Assembly: GCA_037074705.1 (NCBI GenBank)
Contig: CM073590.1
Location: forward strand, 217,340,746-217,404,745
Length of the DNA stretch: 64,000 nt
Direction of reading: 5' to 3'
DNA from: Zhengitettix transpicula
Lineage: Eukaryota > Arthropoda > Insecta > Orthoptera > Tetrigidae
In this document: positions 26,700 through 38,976 of the stretch, piece by piece
Layout of the letters: each line of letters starts with the position of its first letter
How positions within the stretch are numbered: the first letter of the stretch is position 1
Notes under the pieces: generated by a model
Seen by the model: the letters and a program-made list of their open reading frames with translations, nothing else
Told to the model about the DNA's origin: nothing
Database searches by the model: none
Made by a program: the position numbers and the translations under genes

Positions 26700-29346
26700 A
26701 AAATTAGTATACTTTTAACAGACTTTTTATATTTTTTTATTGTAAATTAATTTTTAACATGAGAATTTTCTTCGTTGGAAATAAATTAATAAATTTCGTG
26801 TTAGATTATCCTGAGTATGTGATAATTTTGAAAACATTTTTATGACTCTGGTAATTAGATATCTATGATCAGACAGTTTGCAAGAACTTTAATAATAGCA
26901 CTAGATCTCAAGTTTACGTAGTGAATTAAATTGATATTCATTTATTCTCCATTTGACACATTCCGCGACAGCATTGCTATATTTTCCTTCAGAAACAAAT
27001 TATATACCGAGATACTAGGGGTTCTTCTATGTATTAAACAAATAGTGACTAATAATACAGAAAATCTATGATTGGTAGTTCTGTATTGTAAAGTGAATAA
27101 GAGGTAGAATTTATTTTTAAAAAATTAGTAAATACTATTTTTAAATACGATCTTATAAGATTATTGTATTGAATTTCTTATATATCTTGTATATTTTATG
27201 GTAATAAATTTAACGTTTGTATTGTATAATTAAATGCTGTAAATAATTTCAAATACTATTAGAAATAATAATATGGAAGAGGTATAATAAATCTCAATTG
27301 TTTTATGCTCAATACAGTAACTAACAGACGTGTATCAACCATCATTTCTTCAAATAAGAACTCGCTTATTCCACTCGTAATGTTTCAGCTTGTCCTGGTA
27401 GTCATTCTACTTGCTTTATATTCATACCCTACATGGCTCCATATTTTTAAAAGATATGCTGAGTGTAGCATTTATGAGTGCAGATAATTACCGAGATTTT
27501 CAATCAAATTAATGGTTCGTAGCGGAGTTAGAATTTGGTCTATAGAGGCGCAGCACTTTATCGTACCCTTACTACTGCATTTTGCTTTCACTCAAATTAG
27601 AATTCGTTGTGCGGCGACCTCTCCATCGCTGCTGATGGATTCGTTCTCTGTACATTCAGTGCTTTTGTCAAGAAGTCATTCCAAGGGCAGCATTCAAGTC
27701 CTAAATTAAACAAGGGGATGTGTTTCTATGGCAACAATTTCTACGGCTTAAATAACAGATCATTTTAAGGCGATTCTTCTCTTATATTCTCTCAAACAAC
27801 AAATGGTTGCTTATGATAATTACATATCAGGCAGAGTCCATTATGATAAAAATGTCTGTACCTGAAGTAGCACAGAAAATTGGTAAAACTTGTTTTTCAT
27901 TAATAATTCAAATTTTTTGAGTTTACTTTTGTAAATAAGCATTTGTTCCCTCATTCTAACCATTTTCATTGTCTGAGACATCAGAAATTACTGTTTGTGT
28001 ATGTGCAGAACAGCGGTAATAAATTTATGATATAAGAAAAATTTGAATTTTTTAATTTCATATAGTTTCTGAATAAAATTGTATAGAATGTAGTGCCATT
28101 TCTTGTGGTAAATTCATTTGAATTATTATTCACTATTTATTTAAATAAACACGCCTTTCATCATAAACCTCCATTTGCCATTTGTTTACTTTAATTCTCA
28201 ATCACAATTACGTCAGACCTCAAGCTTCTAAAATTGAAATCACTTTGTAGTATATGTTTAATATATTTATTATAATTAAATTTTATTATATTGTAACATC
28301 AAAGCTATTGATGATAAGTAAACAATACTAAGGTAACGGTAAACGTTGAAAGTATAAGTGATAGGCACGAGACAGAAAATTAATATGAAAGTTACGTCTC
28401 CATTTACGTAACAAACTCTCTTGTTTACAATTCAAAAGTCAAAGTCGCTGTGCCAAACCATATATCTCCCTCCCACTCTCACTATTTCCATTTGCCTCAC
28501 AGCGTCACAACGTCAAATTTCGTAACGCATTGATAAATTTCACTTAAAAAAGAGGACTGTCTACTGTAGCGTACAACTATTAAATTTAAATGTGATTTTT
28601 TATATTCATAAGGAGAAAACTACTACCTAAATATATCTTTTATTTAGAATTTCTGTTTTTTTTTCAGATTTTGCCATTATAAAGAATTAAATATTGCTTC
28701 CTAATATCTGTGTCTTAAAATACTTAAGTCACGAAACATATTGAACTTAAACACTCCTCATGTTAAAAATCTTCAACATCTTTAGTGCCCACGTAATTCA
28801 TTTTTAATTAATCAAATGCTCGCATAATTCAAGTCTCCTCACATTTAACGAGAACGGCTTTTCCAATACGATTCTTTCCTTTTACTTAAGTTCTTCGAGA
28901 TGGCATGTTACAGACAGTGCAAACCTTGAAGATTTGTCATGTTCAGTTATTTTGACATATTAATTAAAACACATTATACTTCCAAAGTCTAATAGAATTT
29001 CCCTACGTGATTTATAATAAAAAACGTGCTTTCCATAAATGCAGCACATCTACTCTTAGAATTCAACCGACGGTACCTCTATATATTTTATTATCCGACA
29101 CGCGACAGATTTTCCACGATATGAAAGGATAAAGAACGCGGTAGATTTAAATTTCTATGGAATATATTCCAATCGAAGATAATAAAAATAATTTGCATTG
29201 AGCTGCGCATAAGTTCAGAATCAGTAACTTCACAATGAAACGTTATTCATCAAAAAGACATTACTCCGTTTTAATTCATCTTGATATTTATTCATTTTAA
29301 TTATGAATTAAATAGATCAGGCAATTCTCTAATTTAGGTTATATAT
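26700..29346. other. AT-rich DNA with no recognised gene
   Basis: Two short + strand ORFs (27305-27487 and 27512-27709) have no recognisable domain. The rest is AT-rich with no structure I can name. Confidence 0.4.
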
Positions 29347-30842
29347 TGTAATGCCTTGAGGGAAAGGCATTGTTTCAGATTATTGGTCTTGGCCGTCAGA
29401 GGAAATTGTAATGTTTACTTGGGGCAGGTCATGAGAATTCAGAGCAAGGGTGACATCTGCGGGTGGCCTGTCGCAAGATAAATCTGTTAAGGCAGGCATT
29501 GTGTCTGATTAATGGCCTGGACAGGTCACTTGTTGACTTAAGTTCGGGATGGAGGAGTCAGGGCAAGGCACATGTGCGGGAGTCTGTCACAAAATAAATC
29601 TGTTAAGGCAGGTATTGTTTCGGATAATGGCCTGGACAGTGGAAAAGACATTCTGTAATGTGTTTATTTAGTTTCTTGGGAGGGTGAGAAGACAAGTCCA
29701 GAGTAATTGAGGGTGCAGTTTGGGCGGTCTGGAGAATTTAGAAAAGCGCACGTGTGAGTGAGGGTAAGAAGACAAGTGCAAAGACAAATTAGACCTGTCT
29801 CGATTGGCGGCGTCGGGACACGACAGAGTGGCTAGATATTTTGCTAGCTAAGGAACAGCATCTGCAGAATGTAAATCTCGGGTTAATAGAGAAACTGTCA
29901 ACGAGCAGTTGCTACGTAGTTTTGGAACAAAGGAAAAGAGAAGTTGATGGAATATATAAAGGGAAGATAAGATTTTTGCAGAGTTAGTTGAGTTTTGGAG
30001 CTAGGAGGTGGAGTTAGTTGAGTCTTGGAGTCAACAGGGGAGTGAGAGTTGTGGAGGCGTACGGCGAGCACCGAGTATGGAGAAATTTTGCAGCCTGCGA
30101 GAGAAATAGCAAAATTATTCAACGATAAACATTTTTGTATGCAGAAGTTCAATCTGTTGTAATATCAAAATTTGACCACTATCTTCGATGGTAGGAGACC
30201 AGGACACTGCATCCAGCGTCGAATAGTTTCACCACGAACAAGTGAGATGTCCTTCACAAACGGAGCTATCGTCGAACCAGTAATATGTGTTAGAGTCAGT
30301 GTTTAAACGTCCAGTCTATAAAGTGTGTGTGTAATGAACGAGCCAAATGTTCCTGAGTAATCGTAAGTTGAAATTTCATGGTATTAATATGTGTAAACGG
30401 AATTAAAAGATACAGTCAGATATCGTTCTTTTCTTTTGTGTTAATAAAATAAACTCTTTTAAATTTAGAATCAATCTGGTAGAATAAGTTCGTTAATAAC
30501 TTTCGTCGATGTCTAGACGATTAAATATTTCTGTTTAATTTAAAGATAAATGTTGGGTTCTTTGATTATTTAAGTGTTCTGTCCGTTATCAAACCCAGTA
30601 AAGACCCATGAGAGAAAGAGATGCTTTTTATAATATTAAATTGTATAATTGTAAATTCTGATAAATAAAATGAGTTTTGTTTGTTATGAAGTCTATGATT
30701 TTTCATTTAAAAGCCAATCATATTTAATTATTACATTTTGGCTACCACAACGTGGAGTAAATTAAGAAGTCCCCAGTAGGTTAGTACATTTTGGCTACCA
30801 CAAAGTGGGGCAAATTAATAAGTCCCCCGGTAGATTATTACA
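29347..30842. mobile_element. Long LTR-like unit with PBS-like ends (truncated retrotransposon or solo LTR)
   Basis: It begins TGTAATGCC and ends GATTATTACA, with ATATAT directly on both sides. Inside are three related units of about 116-124 bp (the last two contain AATCTGTTAAGGCAGG at 29481 and 29597), a TATA-like GAATATATAAAGGG near 29950 and a short duplication, GGAGTTAGTTGAGT. At 30731 the sequence reads ATTACATTTTGGCTACCACA, and at 30785 this is repeated. That arrangement, an ACA end followed by TTTTGGC and then ACGTGG, looks like a retrotransposon LTR end with a primer-binding site, so the true LTR may end at 30735. No gag or pol coding is visible. The 84-codon minus ORF is not meaningful. 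Confidence 0.7.
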
Positions 30843-31435
30843 ATATATATTAGTAGATTCATTTGAATAAGAAAAGTGTTATTGCGATTTATGGAATATT
30901 CGAGATAAGACATGAGAATGGACATGATCATATAACATAGTAATTTCCCTACCTAGGAATAGAGATAAGAATTATATATAGTATAACATAGTTTATTGAC
31001 ACAAGATCCTCTTTAAACATAAAACACAACGTATTAAAGGCATATTGAAATTTTGTTCGTAAAGCTGTAAACGCAGCAAAAGAAAAATAAATTCCGGGAA
31101 AATACATAAAATGCATGTCAGCAAGGACGTTTTAAGACGCGCAATATTCTTCCCTGTGAGCATCATTATGGAGGCGGCGGTTGTTACCCACATTTAAGGG
31201 GATCGGAGAGTACGAGACAGAAGTCCCTCCCAATCCTTGGAAATTCTGTTCGCATTAAGCTGGCAGACTGAAAAACACGTTGCGACAGGTCGAAGGAAAT
31301 GTTCTTCTTTGGTGGAGCTGCAGCAGACTCAGCAAACAGTAGCAGGGGTAAAATATTAACATAAACAAACGCAACACAAACCTGAATACAACCAAACCGC
31401 TACATAATAAATATGAAAATATTCATAAAAAATAT
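30843..31435. other. AT-rich DNA with no recognised gene
   Basis: A 66-codon minus-strand ORF (30993-31193) shows no domain; a slightly GC-richer patch lies at 31180-31330. Confidence 0.4.
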
Positions 31436-31533
31436 TGATGTACATTGGTTTTTGGGCGGTTGCGGCACTGTTAATTTTGGCAAACTCGCAAAAAATAACT
31501 GTGGCCCAACAGCCCAAAAACAAATGTACATCA
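31436..31533. repeat. Foldback with 27-nt arms
   Basis: TGATGTACATTGGTTTTTGG (31436 on) pairs with the inverse at 31507-31533; 25 of 27 positions are complementary, with a loop of 44 bases. The right arm runs straight into CTGAAGA and CGAAAAC (31534-31558). Confidence 0.88.
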
Positions 31534-31840
31534 CTGAAGATTCATCGGCCACGAAAACCATTAGTTACTTCAAAATATATTGAAATATATTATTTTAAAA
31601 AATAATTTATAGTCCATTTAATTTAGTTATGATTTCAATTGTTTCAAGAAGCAAAACGTTGTCCAGGTCTTCCTCAACATAATGATTAAAGAGTAAATTC
31701 ATCCTTTATTATAAAAATTATTTGACCTTAAATACGAACATTAATAAAATTTAATGGCCATTTAGTCAGATAATTAATTAAGTTATTAGACAATAATTAA
31801 GTAAACATATTTTTTTTAAAAAAAATAATTTATAAAAAGG

Positions 31841-31870
31841 CGTTTCGTCCTTGGATGAGGACCACTTCAG
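31841..31870 (-). ncRNA. Hammerhead-like motif (candidate)
   Basis: On the minus strand this reads CTGAAGTG, a perfect 5-bp stem GTCCT/AGGAC with a 6-base loop, then GAAACG. That follows the order of a hammerhead ribozyme core (CUGANGA, stem II, GAAA), with one substituted and one extra base before the stem. I could not identify stem I, stem III or the cleavage site, so activity is not claimed. Confidence 0.3.
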
Positions 31871-32689
31871 TTTTTAGGAAATTTCAATCAAGAACATATT
31901 TAATCAACCCAAAACATCATTAAAACACTCAAATCTCTTTATTATTTTAATTTTATTGTTTTAAAATGTCTATTACAGATTAAAATACTGGTGTCTGTCA
32001 GCCTCCACGGGCCAAACAATTTCAATACTTTCATTAATTTTCTGAGTGAATGGACATGAAATTTTAACAGTCAGTTTCAATTTAAATGTGGACATGTTGA
32101 GAAACGAAAACTAAGTATAGTAAAAAAAACACGAGATTGATGATTTAAATTAATATTTTTTATCGTATTTCTAATAATCTTATTTACTGATATCGTACAA
32201 TTTGACATTTTTTACATAACCCATCAAATATTTTTAAATGTTGCTAATAATACGATATCAGGTATAATTAATTTTGTACGTTTCACGAATAAGATTTATA
32301 ATTATTTTGATTAAAATTAGAGTATTTATTTTGCAATAACGTGACATTGCCAGTTTCGTAGTGCCCAATGTTAACATGAATGTATTAATTGTGACCGTGA
32401 CCGGCGATGCGTCACATTTCCGTGAATTTCCCTTGTCACAGACCATATTAATTATATACAATAGTTGTTATTTGTGGTTTGTCAGCTAACACATATAATT
32501 AGTATTCCTGCTCATTATAATACGTTTTGTGATAGTACAATCATTTAAAAATATTCACAAGCCCAGTATACAATTTACGTCAGTTTTAGGTGAACCCCAA
32601 TAAAGCACATTCATGCTCCGATGTTTAAAGTTTCGCTTAAAACTAATTTATACTTTAGTAGGGTTTATTTTCGACCTGTAGTGTCAAGT

Positions 32690-32772
32690 TGTAAAAAATC
32701 TCGCCTTGAACCCGGGACCTTTCCTTAGTACGGGCTGCTGTGTATCATCTAAGCTATCCCAGTCTTAATTCA
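32690..32772 (-). repeat. tRNA-derived SINE head, minus strand
   Basis: On the minus strand ACTGGGATAGCTTAGATGAT (box A) is followed by CAGCCCGTACTAAGGAAAGG and CCCGGGTTCAAGGCG (box B). The spacing and wording are those of a tRNA 5' part, but there is no intact acceptor stem, so it is a SINE or tRNA pseudogene. The body differs from the two + strand SINEs, so it appears to be another family. Confidence 0.7.
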
Positions 32773-33126
32773 ATTTCAACTGAGCTCAGTTTGAAAGCAT
32801 TTACTCTATTCTTGGATAGATTGTATTCGAAATTAAAAAATTATTCATACAAAGTTGATATTTTATACGAGTTCTATTGACTGATTGGGAACTGAAAGTA
32901 CTTGGAAAAAAAATAAATGCAAGCAGGAAGGAAAGAATATTAGGCAGAGCGAATAATATTTTACAGAGAGACAGCCGTGATAAATAGAACAGAAAATAAC
33001 TCTGGTCGCCTTCAGAAAGCAAGGAGTACTAGTTCAGAGCTTAGGTACGAGATTTATCAATCCTGTGTCTGGTGGTGACACACGAAGGAAATTCTGGGAT
33101 TTACCACTATTAAACTATATGAACGA
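32773..33126. other. Unassigned AT-rich DNA
   Basis: A 73-codon minus-strand ORF with no recognisable domain; otherwise featureless. Confidence 0.4.
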
Positions 33127-33430
33127 CGAAATTAACTACCTGGATAACAGACAATAACATAAATTAAATTTGAACAATATAATTTTTAAGTGTGTATGCG
33201 TTTCGATCATCTGTAAAGATCACAACAGTTGATGGAAACATTATAAATAAAATTAAATTAATAAAACAGATGACCTTATACAAACACTTTTTATTATTAA
33301 TATTTATTATGTATAAGATCATCAATTGTTTTATTAATTCAAAACAGTCGTTAAATTAAAACTTTTAAAATTATATTGTTCAAAATTTATGTCAGTTATT
33401 GTCTGTATTACACGGGTCGTTAATTTCTAG
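33127..33430. mobile_element. MITE with about 65-bp inverted ends
   Basis: GAAATTAACTACC at the left and the inverse of GGGTCGTTAATTTC at the right start long arms that share ACAGACAATAAC and TTGAACAATATAATTTT. There is no coding content. I could not settle the target duplication. Confidence 0.8.
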
Positions 33431-34358
33431 TGTTATTGTATTGAAGATGTTAATTATGTTCTTTAAACAATATAATACCCTAGCAATTTATCAAATCATT
33501 CACATCATATTTCAAAATCAAAGTTTAAAAATATAAGGTAAAGTCAGACTCCATTGAAAAGTTTGCCACCAAAATGTCACACTCGAATCTGAGGCTCACA
33601 TGAAATACAAATATAATTATGAATTTTGGCGCTTGCAACGTGCTGCCAAATGACGCACCGAGGAACACTTCAACGTTCTATTCAACATTCCTCTCAGAGA
33701 GCCATGTTCGGAATCTAGTTCGCTGAAGCTTTCATGTGACACGCTTGCAGGTCACAGTCAATACTAGACTAATAAAACACTTTGCATGGTCAGTGAGTAA
33801 ATCTGATCGAGCCAAATAAATGAAATATATATATTTGCTGATACACACTGTGCCGTGCCTCTGGATACACGAATTAAGCAGAATTCATTAAAAACAAATT
33901 TACTAATAAACACAGTGTTCGATATTAGCGCGTTTTTTGGGGGAGGGGGTGAGATCAAAGAGCTTCAGATTGATACGTGTTATCGTCGATTTCGAAAGGT
34001 ATTTGCTTGAAAGGAATGTATCAGTACAGAGAAAAATAGTTTGTTTTGTATTAATGAAATAAATATTATTTACAGTCCTATTTTCGTATAAGATTTTAAA
34101 AAAACTGGCATGAGACTATAAATAAAAAATTATGGATATTTATTTTTCATTCATAAAGAAAAAAACTTTGAGAGTATCAATGGACCGTGACGCAGAGATT
34201 ATATTCGACTCGGGAATACATACATTTGACACTTTACAATCCCGTACGAGGTACTGAGTTCCGGTTTACATCTCATGTAAGGCAGATATAGGCAGGCCGC
34301 GTTTGTCGTCGTCGTGGTCTGTCTGAAGTTCAGCCGACGCTCGCGGATTCACCTATAT
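33431..34358. other. Unassigned DNA
   Basis: A GC-richer stretch at 33540-33770 and another at 34180-34358 lack any recognisable frame or repeat structure. A 64-codon minus ORF at 33764-33958 is not supported. Confidence 0.4.
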
Positions 34359-34994
34359 TGTGACGGGTGGGTTCGAAATTTATAAAATAAAGGGATTGTT
34401 TCAAGGATTTATTAATTATAAAATTGAAGATATACAAATATTTACATGTAAATATACAAATTATACATATTCAGCTAGCCGGATAAAACAATCAGATCCC
34501 TTAAATCTCAAGTTTAACCATGGACTACGGTAATTCCCCCAGGCGCGTCAAGGATTGAGGCACTTGGCAGTTACCTTGCGTGATTCTCGGGCCGTGGTCA
34601 TGTTGCATCCTCGTACTCTCGGAGTCCTCTGGATGAGGCACGTTTCAGAATTTGCGTCGGTCTCTGGCGACGGTTCGCCGAGGAATCTTTCTACACTCTC
34701 TTCACAACTCAACTGCATTTAAAAAAATCGATAGTCTCAACTACTTTTGGGCATTCACGAGTTTATTTAAATTTGGGGATTTTTGGAGACATAGTTTCCC
34801 ACGGTGTGACACTCCAGGTAACCACCGAAGGTCAACATCTTACGTGTCTACGTCCAGGCTGAACGGATTATGTCTCCGGCACGGTGTCGACTGTTTAAAC
34901 TCCAATTACAACTTGCCAAGCTCTCAACCCTTGCTAATTTCTACTGACATTAAATAAATAATATATAGACCAATTATAAAACTACCGCGTTACA
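34359..34994. mobile_element. Candidate solo LTR flanked by ATAT
   Basis: It starts TGTGACGGGTGG and ends ACTACCGCGTTACA, with ATAT immediately on both sides (34355-34358 and 34995-34998). The short inverted TGT/ACA termini and 4-bp duplication fit a Ty3/gypsy LTR. It has a TATA-like TTTATAAAATAAAGGG near the left end. The 101-codon ORF inside shows no domain. A second copy would be needed for proof. Confidence 0.55.
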
Positions 34995-35055
34995 ATATAT
35001 ACTCGAAAGCAAATTTGTTCCATGAAAGGAATTAAATTTCAAATTTCAGACACCC

Positions 35056-35056
35056 A

Positions 35057-35100
<44 letters not shown>

Positions 35101-35292
35101 CTCTCCGCTCTCTCCGCTCTCTCCGCTCTCGCTCTCTCCCTCCCCCCTTCTCTCTCCCTCCCCCCTTCTCTTTCCCTCCCCCTTCTCTCTCCCTCCCCCT
35201 TCTCTCTCCCTCCCCCTCTCTCTCCCTCCCCCTTCTCTCTCCCTCCCCCCCTTCTCTCCATCCCCCCTTCTCGTCCCCCCCTTCTCCCCCCC
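35056..35292. repeat. Pyrimidine tract: (CT)n and C5TTCTCTC-type satellite
   Basis: A pure CT run is followed by CTCTCCG units and then by about ten copies of a TCTCTCCCTCCCCCCT-like unit. The strand asymmetry is extreme and could form H-DNA or, on the purine strand, G-rich structures. The Ser/Pro-rich and Arg/Glu-rich ORFs on the two strands are artefacts. Confidence 0.95.
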
Positions 35293-35489
35293 GTTAATGT
35301 TTGAGGCTTAATATCCCGAGAGGGGGGAAATTTGGAGAAGTATTATACTGGAATTTTCTGGTGTACACAAAAATAAATAATTAAAGAACGCAAAATACGG
35401 AGAAAGAGAATAATCATTTTGAAGTAACATTTTAAAATTTAGTTTATCGTTAATGTTTGAGGCTTAATATCCCGAGAGGGGGAAAATTT
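35292..35489. repeat. About 34-bp direct repeat pair, 166 bp apart
   Basis: CGTTAATGTTTGAGGCTTAA followed by TATCCCGAGAGGGG occurs at 35292 and again at 35458. The first copy abuts the pyrimidine tract, so the tract and repeat may be parts of one unidentified mobile element. Confidence 0.85.
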
Positions 35490-36839
35490 CGTCCGAATGA
35501 CAGTTCAATTAACTTTCTCTTTCAGCCAGTAATTTTCTACGTGAGGTTATGAACCGCCACGTCGTGTACAGAATAACTTCATAGGATTATAATTTCGTTT
35601 ACTTCATTATTAAAACTGGTATTCATATATATGTATATATAAATCACCATAAAACAAATCATATTGGTTGTCCTGTTTATAACTAATTTAAAATCGATAC
35701 ATGACAGATTCTATCAACATGAAATACTAATATAATGTATCACACAGTTATAAACAACGAAGTTTTACTCTCTCTGTGTAGCATGTCGGCGACAATATGT
35801 TTATTTTAACTCTCATATAAAGTATATAAATGAACTTATTCTAAATAAATGAAATAATTTGGCTTCGATAATTATATAGCACAATTCCTTCAAATTTAAT
35901 GGTTCCTTATAATGTTTTGTTCCATTTCTGTGATATCTTTTGCGAAACTCGTAAAATTAAATTAAGAATACATTTAAAATAATTTACATTCGTGAGAGTC
36001 CTTTCTCTTTACAAACCAATGCTTTATTTTAGAATATGAGGTTGGCATTATAGCAAAACTTCAGTCACGAAGTTATAAGAAAATAGAACTTTCGTATTTA
36101 TAACTGATTATATTTTAAGGAAAAATAATTTCACATTTATTCACATAATATTTTATTATTTCTTTCTTAGAATTATTTTATGATAATAGTCGCACTCCCA
36201 GGTGCCTTTCTGTAAAACATTTGCTTCACCTTTTGGGAATTTTACCGGGTTATCAAATAAGTCATATTTTTCGCATTGGTTGATCAGGAGGAATAATTTT
36301 TTCAAATGTTTCGTTACTGTAAACCAGGCATTTATCGGTTTGCATCAAGTGTACTTCGTGTTGGTCTGGATGAATTTACCATTCGCATAACGAATTTATT
36401 GCACATTTAAATTGAGTACTTTATAGTTTTCATAGTAGATATTTCAATAATTGAAGAGGCTGGTTTAAAATTTTTTTCGTATATTATATTTTGTTTAGTA
36501 AAATTAATATATAATTATTCCAACCCGTAAAACTAGTTAACCTTTTGACCTTCCGAGTCTACGATATCATAAAGAGAAATATTCGTATTATCTCTCTCTG
36601 TCTGTCACTTTTTCATTATTCTTTGCATAACACATAAACCAGCATTTGAATAATAATTCATTATTTATTCCGTTTTTGGCCGTCTCTCTTTTACGTATTT
36701 CTATTCTCAGAATCCCACAGGTCACAAATCTCCGAAATTGCTACAATTGTGGAACACGAATTTTCTGGGTGAGAACCTCCGCTATATCACCGGTCGTACA
36801 GTACATCATTCCGATGGAACTCCATATATTTTTTTTCAG
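35490..36839. other. Sequence upstream of the first visible cyclase exon, probably intron
   Basis: AT-rich with no coding signature. It ends in a strong acceptor (TTTTTTTTCAG). A cyclase exon for the dimerisation helix should precede it but was not found here. Confidence 0.5.
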
Positions 36840-36963
36840 GTCAGTGGCGAGTCAACTGATCCTGGGCAAAGCAGTTATAGCGGAGACATACGACAGTGTC
36901 ACAATCTACTTCAGCGACATCGTCGGCTTCACTACTCTTTCTGCGGAGAGCACGCCATTACAG
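36840..36963 (+). CDS. Guanylate cyclase exon a (start of cyclase domain)
   Basis: The exon follows a T-rich acceptor ending in CAG at 36839 and ends in CAG before a GTACCA donor. Its first base completes a codon that would be Arg, giving [13 protein letters not shown], the usual entry into the cyclase fold after the dimerisation helix. It carries the first metal-binding Asp in [15 protein letters not shown]. An ATG-initiated reading starting at 36646 runs through the acceptor, but its first 65 residues are intron and unlike any cyclase, so that start is rejected. Confidence 0.95.
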
Positions 36964-38928
36964 GTACCACTTCTTACTTGATGGAATATTAAATTACGCC
37001 ACTGTACAACTAGTCGTTAAATTATATGCTGTGAACTAATTTTTCTGTATGGACTAAGCCTCAAGATTGCCACAGCGGAAAGATCATTATTGAAAGAACA
37101 CTTTTTAAGCGGTCATGAAACATCCATAACATTTCACTGCTGATTGAAGCCATTGCTTATTAAACACCCTTTTCCCCTCCGCTTGTCCTGTTTCCAGAAG
37201 CTTGTTTCTTATTCATGGAGCTAGTGGTTGTAAATAATTAATGAACTGTGCAATATTCGGAGAGTAAATCTGCGCTTGTTACACCCCTTTAGTTACAAAC
37301 TTTAAGAATTTCATTGGTGCCGAAATATAAAATTTTATTAGTTTAACCTTCGTATATGACATATATTATCCAATATTAATGGTTAAATTTTTGTCTGTAA
37401 TTTTTGGTACACATATATAATTTATACCATACATTTTCTTTATAGTAAACTAAGTTTTATATGTATTGTAATATTCACCAATTTTGCTATTAACATAACT
37501 TTCAGAATTATTAGATTCTAAAGTTTTTTGCGGAAGATTGTGGCCGTGTGATTGTGAGAATTTTTTGAAAAGTGGAATTTAGACCGTTTACAGAAAATTT
37601 TTTTATATTTTTTTTATATTTCTTTTGGCTTAGCATCACCACAAACGCCAAATGGTGTTCGGCTGATGTCGTATGAGAGATTGGACTATGTCAAGTTCCC
37701 AGAGTGGTAACCTTGTGGAGGGGCTGCTATAGTCAGTAAAAATACTTAGTTGGTCGATGTTCGTCGAGGATAGAGATCGCCATGGCGCCGGGGTCGGACT
37801 AGTAATATTGAATTTATTGAAAAAGTAAACTATTATTGAAGTTGACGCTGAAAAAGTAAAGTATTAGTCTGTCTATCTTCGTCAAAAAATAAAGTCACCA
37901 TTTCGTGAAGTCGACCAGAGTCGTACCATGGGTATGAAAGATTAAAGTATTTGGAACATTGTAACTGTTTGGTGACTAGAGACGAACTCTCTTGTGATCT
38001 GCGTATTATTTGTATTACGATAATACTGACCGGTTTCCATAGTAAAAACATCTTGGGCGTTGGGAGATTATGTTTTTGAACTGAATTGAGGCAACGAGCA
38101 TAATCATGTAGTCTGAGCTCTAAAGAAATTAATTTTTGTGGTTTGTAAAAGTGAATTTCAATAAAATTTTCAAAATTAAAATTAAAAGTTTTCAGCTGTT
38201 TAAAGTTTGTGGCTTTATAAATTCAGTGAAAGTGAAATTGAAAATAATCAAATAGATTATATAAAATAACTGTTTTAATTTGGTATTTAAATTTTCTTGT
38301 AAAAATTCCGTAATTGTTGTACCGTCAAATTTAAATTTTCACTTCATTTTGTTTGCATTTTGAGGGAATATTTTAAAGTATAACATTTTGTAATTGATTC
38401 TAAATATCTTTTCTTGTGCATTTTTTATTTAAAATAATCCTATTCTTCTCTGAAGCTAAATAAAATACTCTGAGACAAAAATAGTCTTATTTGAAATAAA
38501 TTGCCTTTGCAAACTTTACGTAAAATAATTTTTCTTTTTTTAATAAATTCTTTATATTTTATATTAATTAAATTCCACTTCACTTGAAGATGATGGCAGT
38601 GACCACCGACGAAACGTCGTGCAATGATAATATTTTTACCCGGTTGGAATTATGAGAACTTCTGGTTAATCATATACACCGGGAAAGCCTTCGTTCGATA
38701 GTAATTAAATTCCAGTTTTATCATTTCAAACCTGTCACTAGATAATAAGAATTACTATTAAGGTTAATAATTTGAAATATTAATTAACTGTGTTTAAATT
38801 GTAAAGTAATTAAAAAATTTTAAATATTCAAAAGTTCGTTAAAACATGAAATTGTTCATCAATAAATTAAAGAAAATAAAAGCTATAAATTTGTGTAATA
38901 AATTAAATAATTTTAAAGATTCTCGTTT

Positions 38929-38976
<48 letters not shown>

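Noticed and set aside
32690..32772. Functional minus-strand tRNA
   Set aside because: No intact acceptor stem, and B box is followed by SINE-like AT-rich body.
35022..35297. Ser/Pro-rich and Arg/Glu/Gly-rich ORFs on opposite strands
   Set aside because: Direct translations of the CT and C-rich satellite; no start context or homology.
36646..36839. ATG-initiated N-terminal extension of cyclase exon a
   Set aside because: It crosses a clear polypyrimidine tract and AG acceptor, and the extension is unlike the coiled-coil that precedes the domain in all receptor cyclases.
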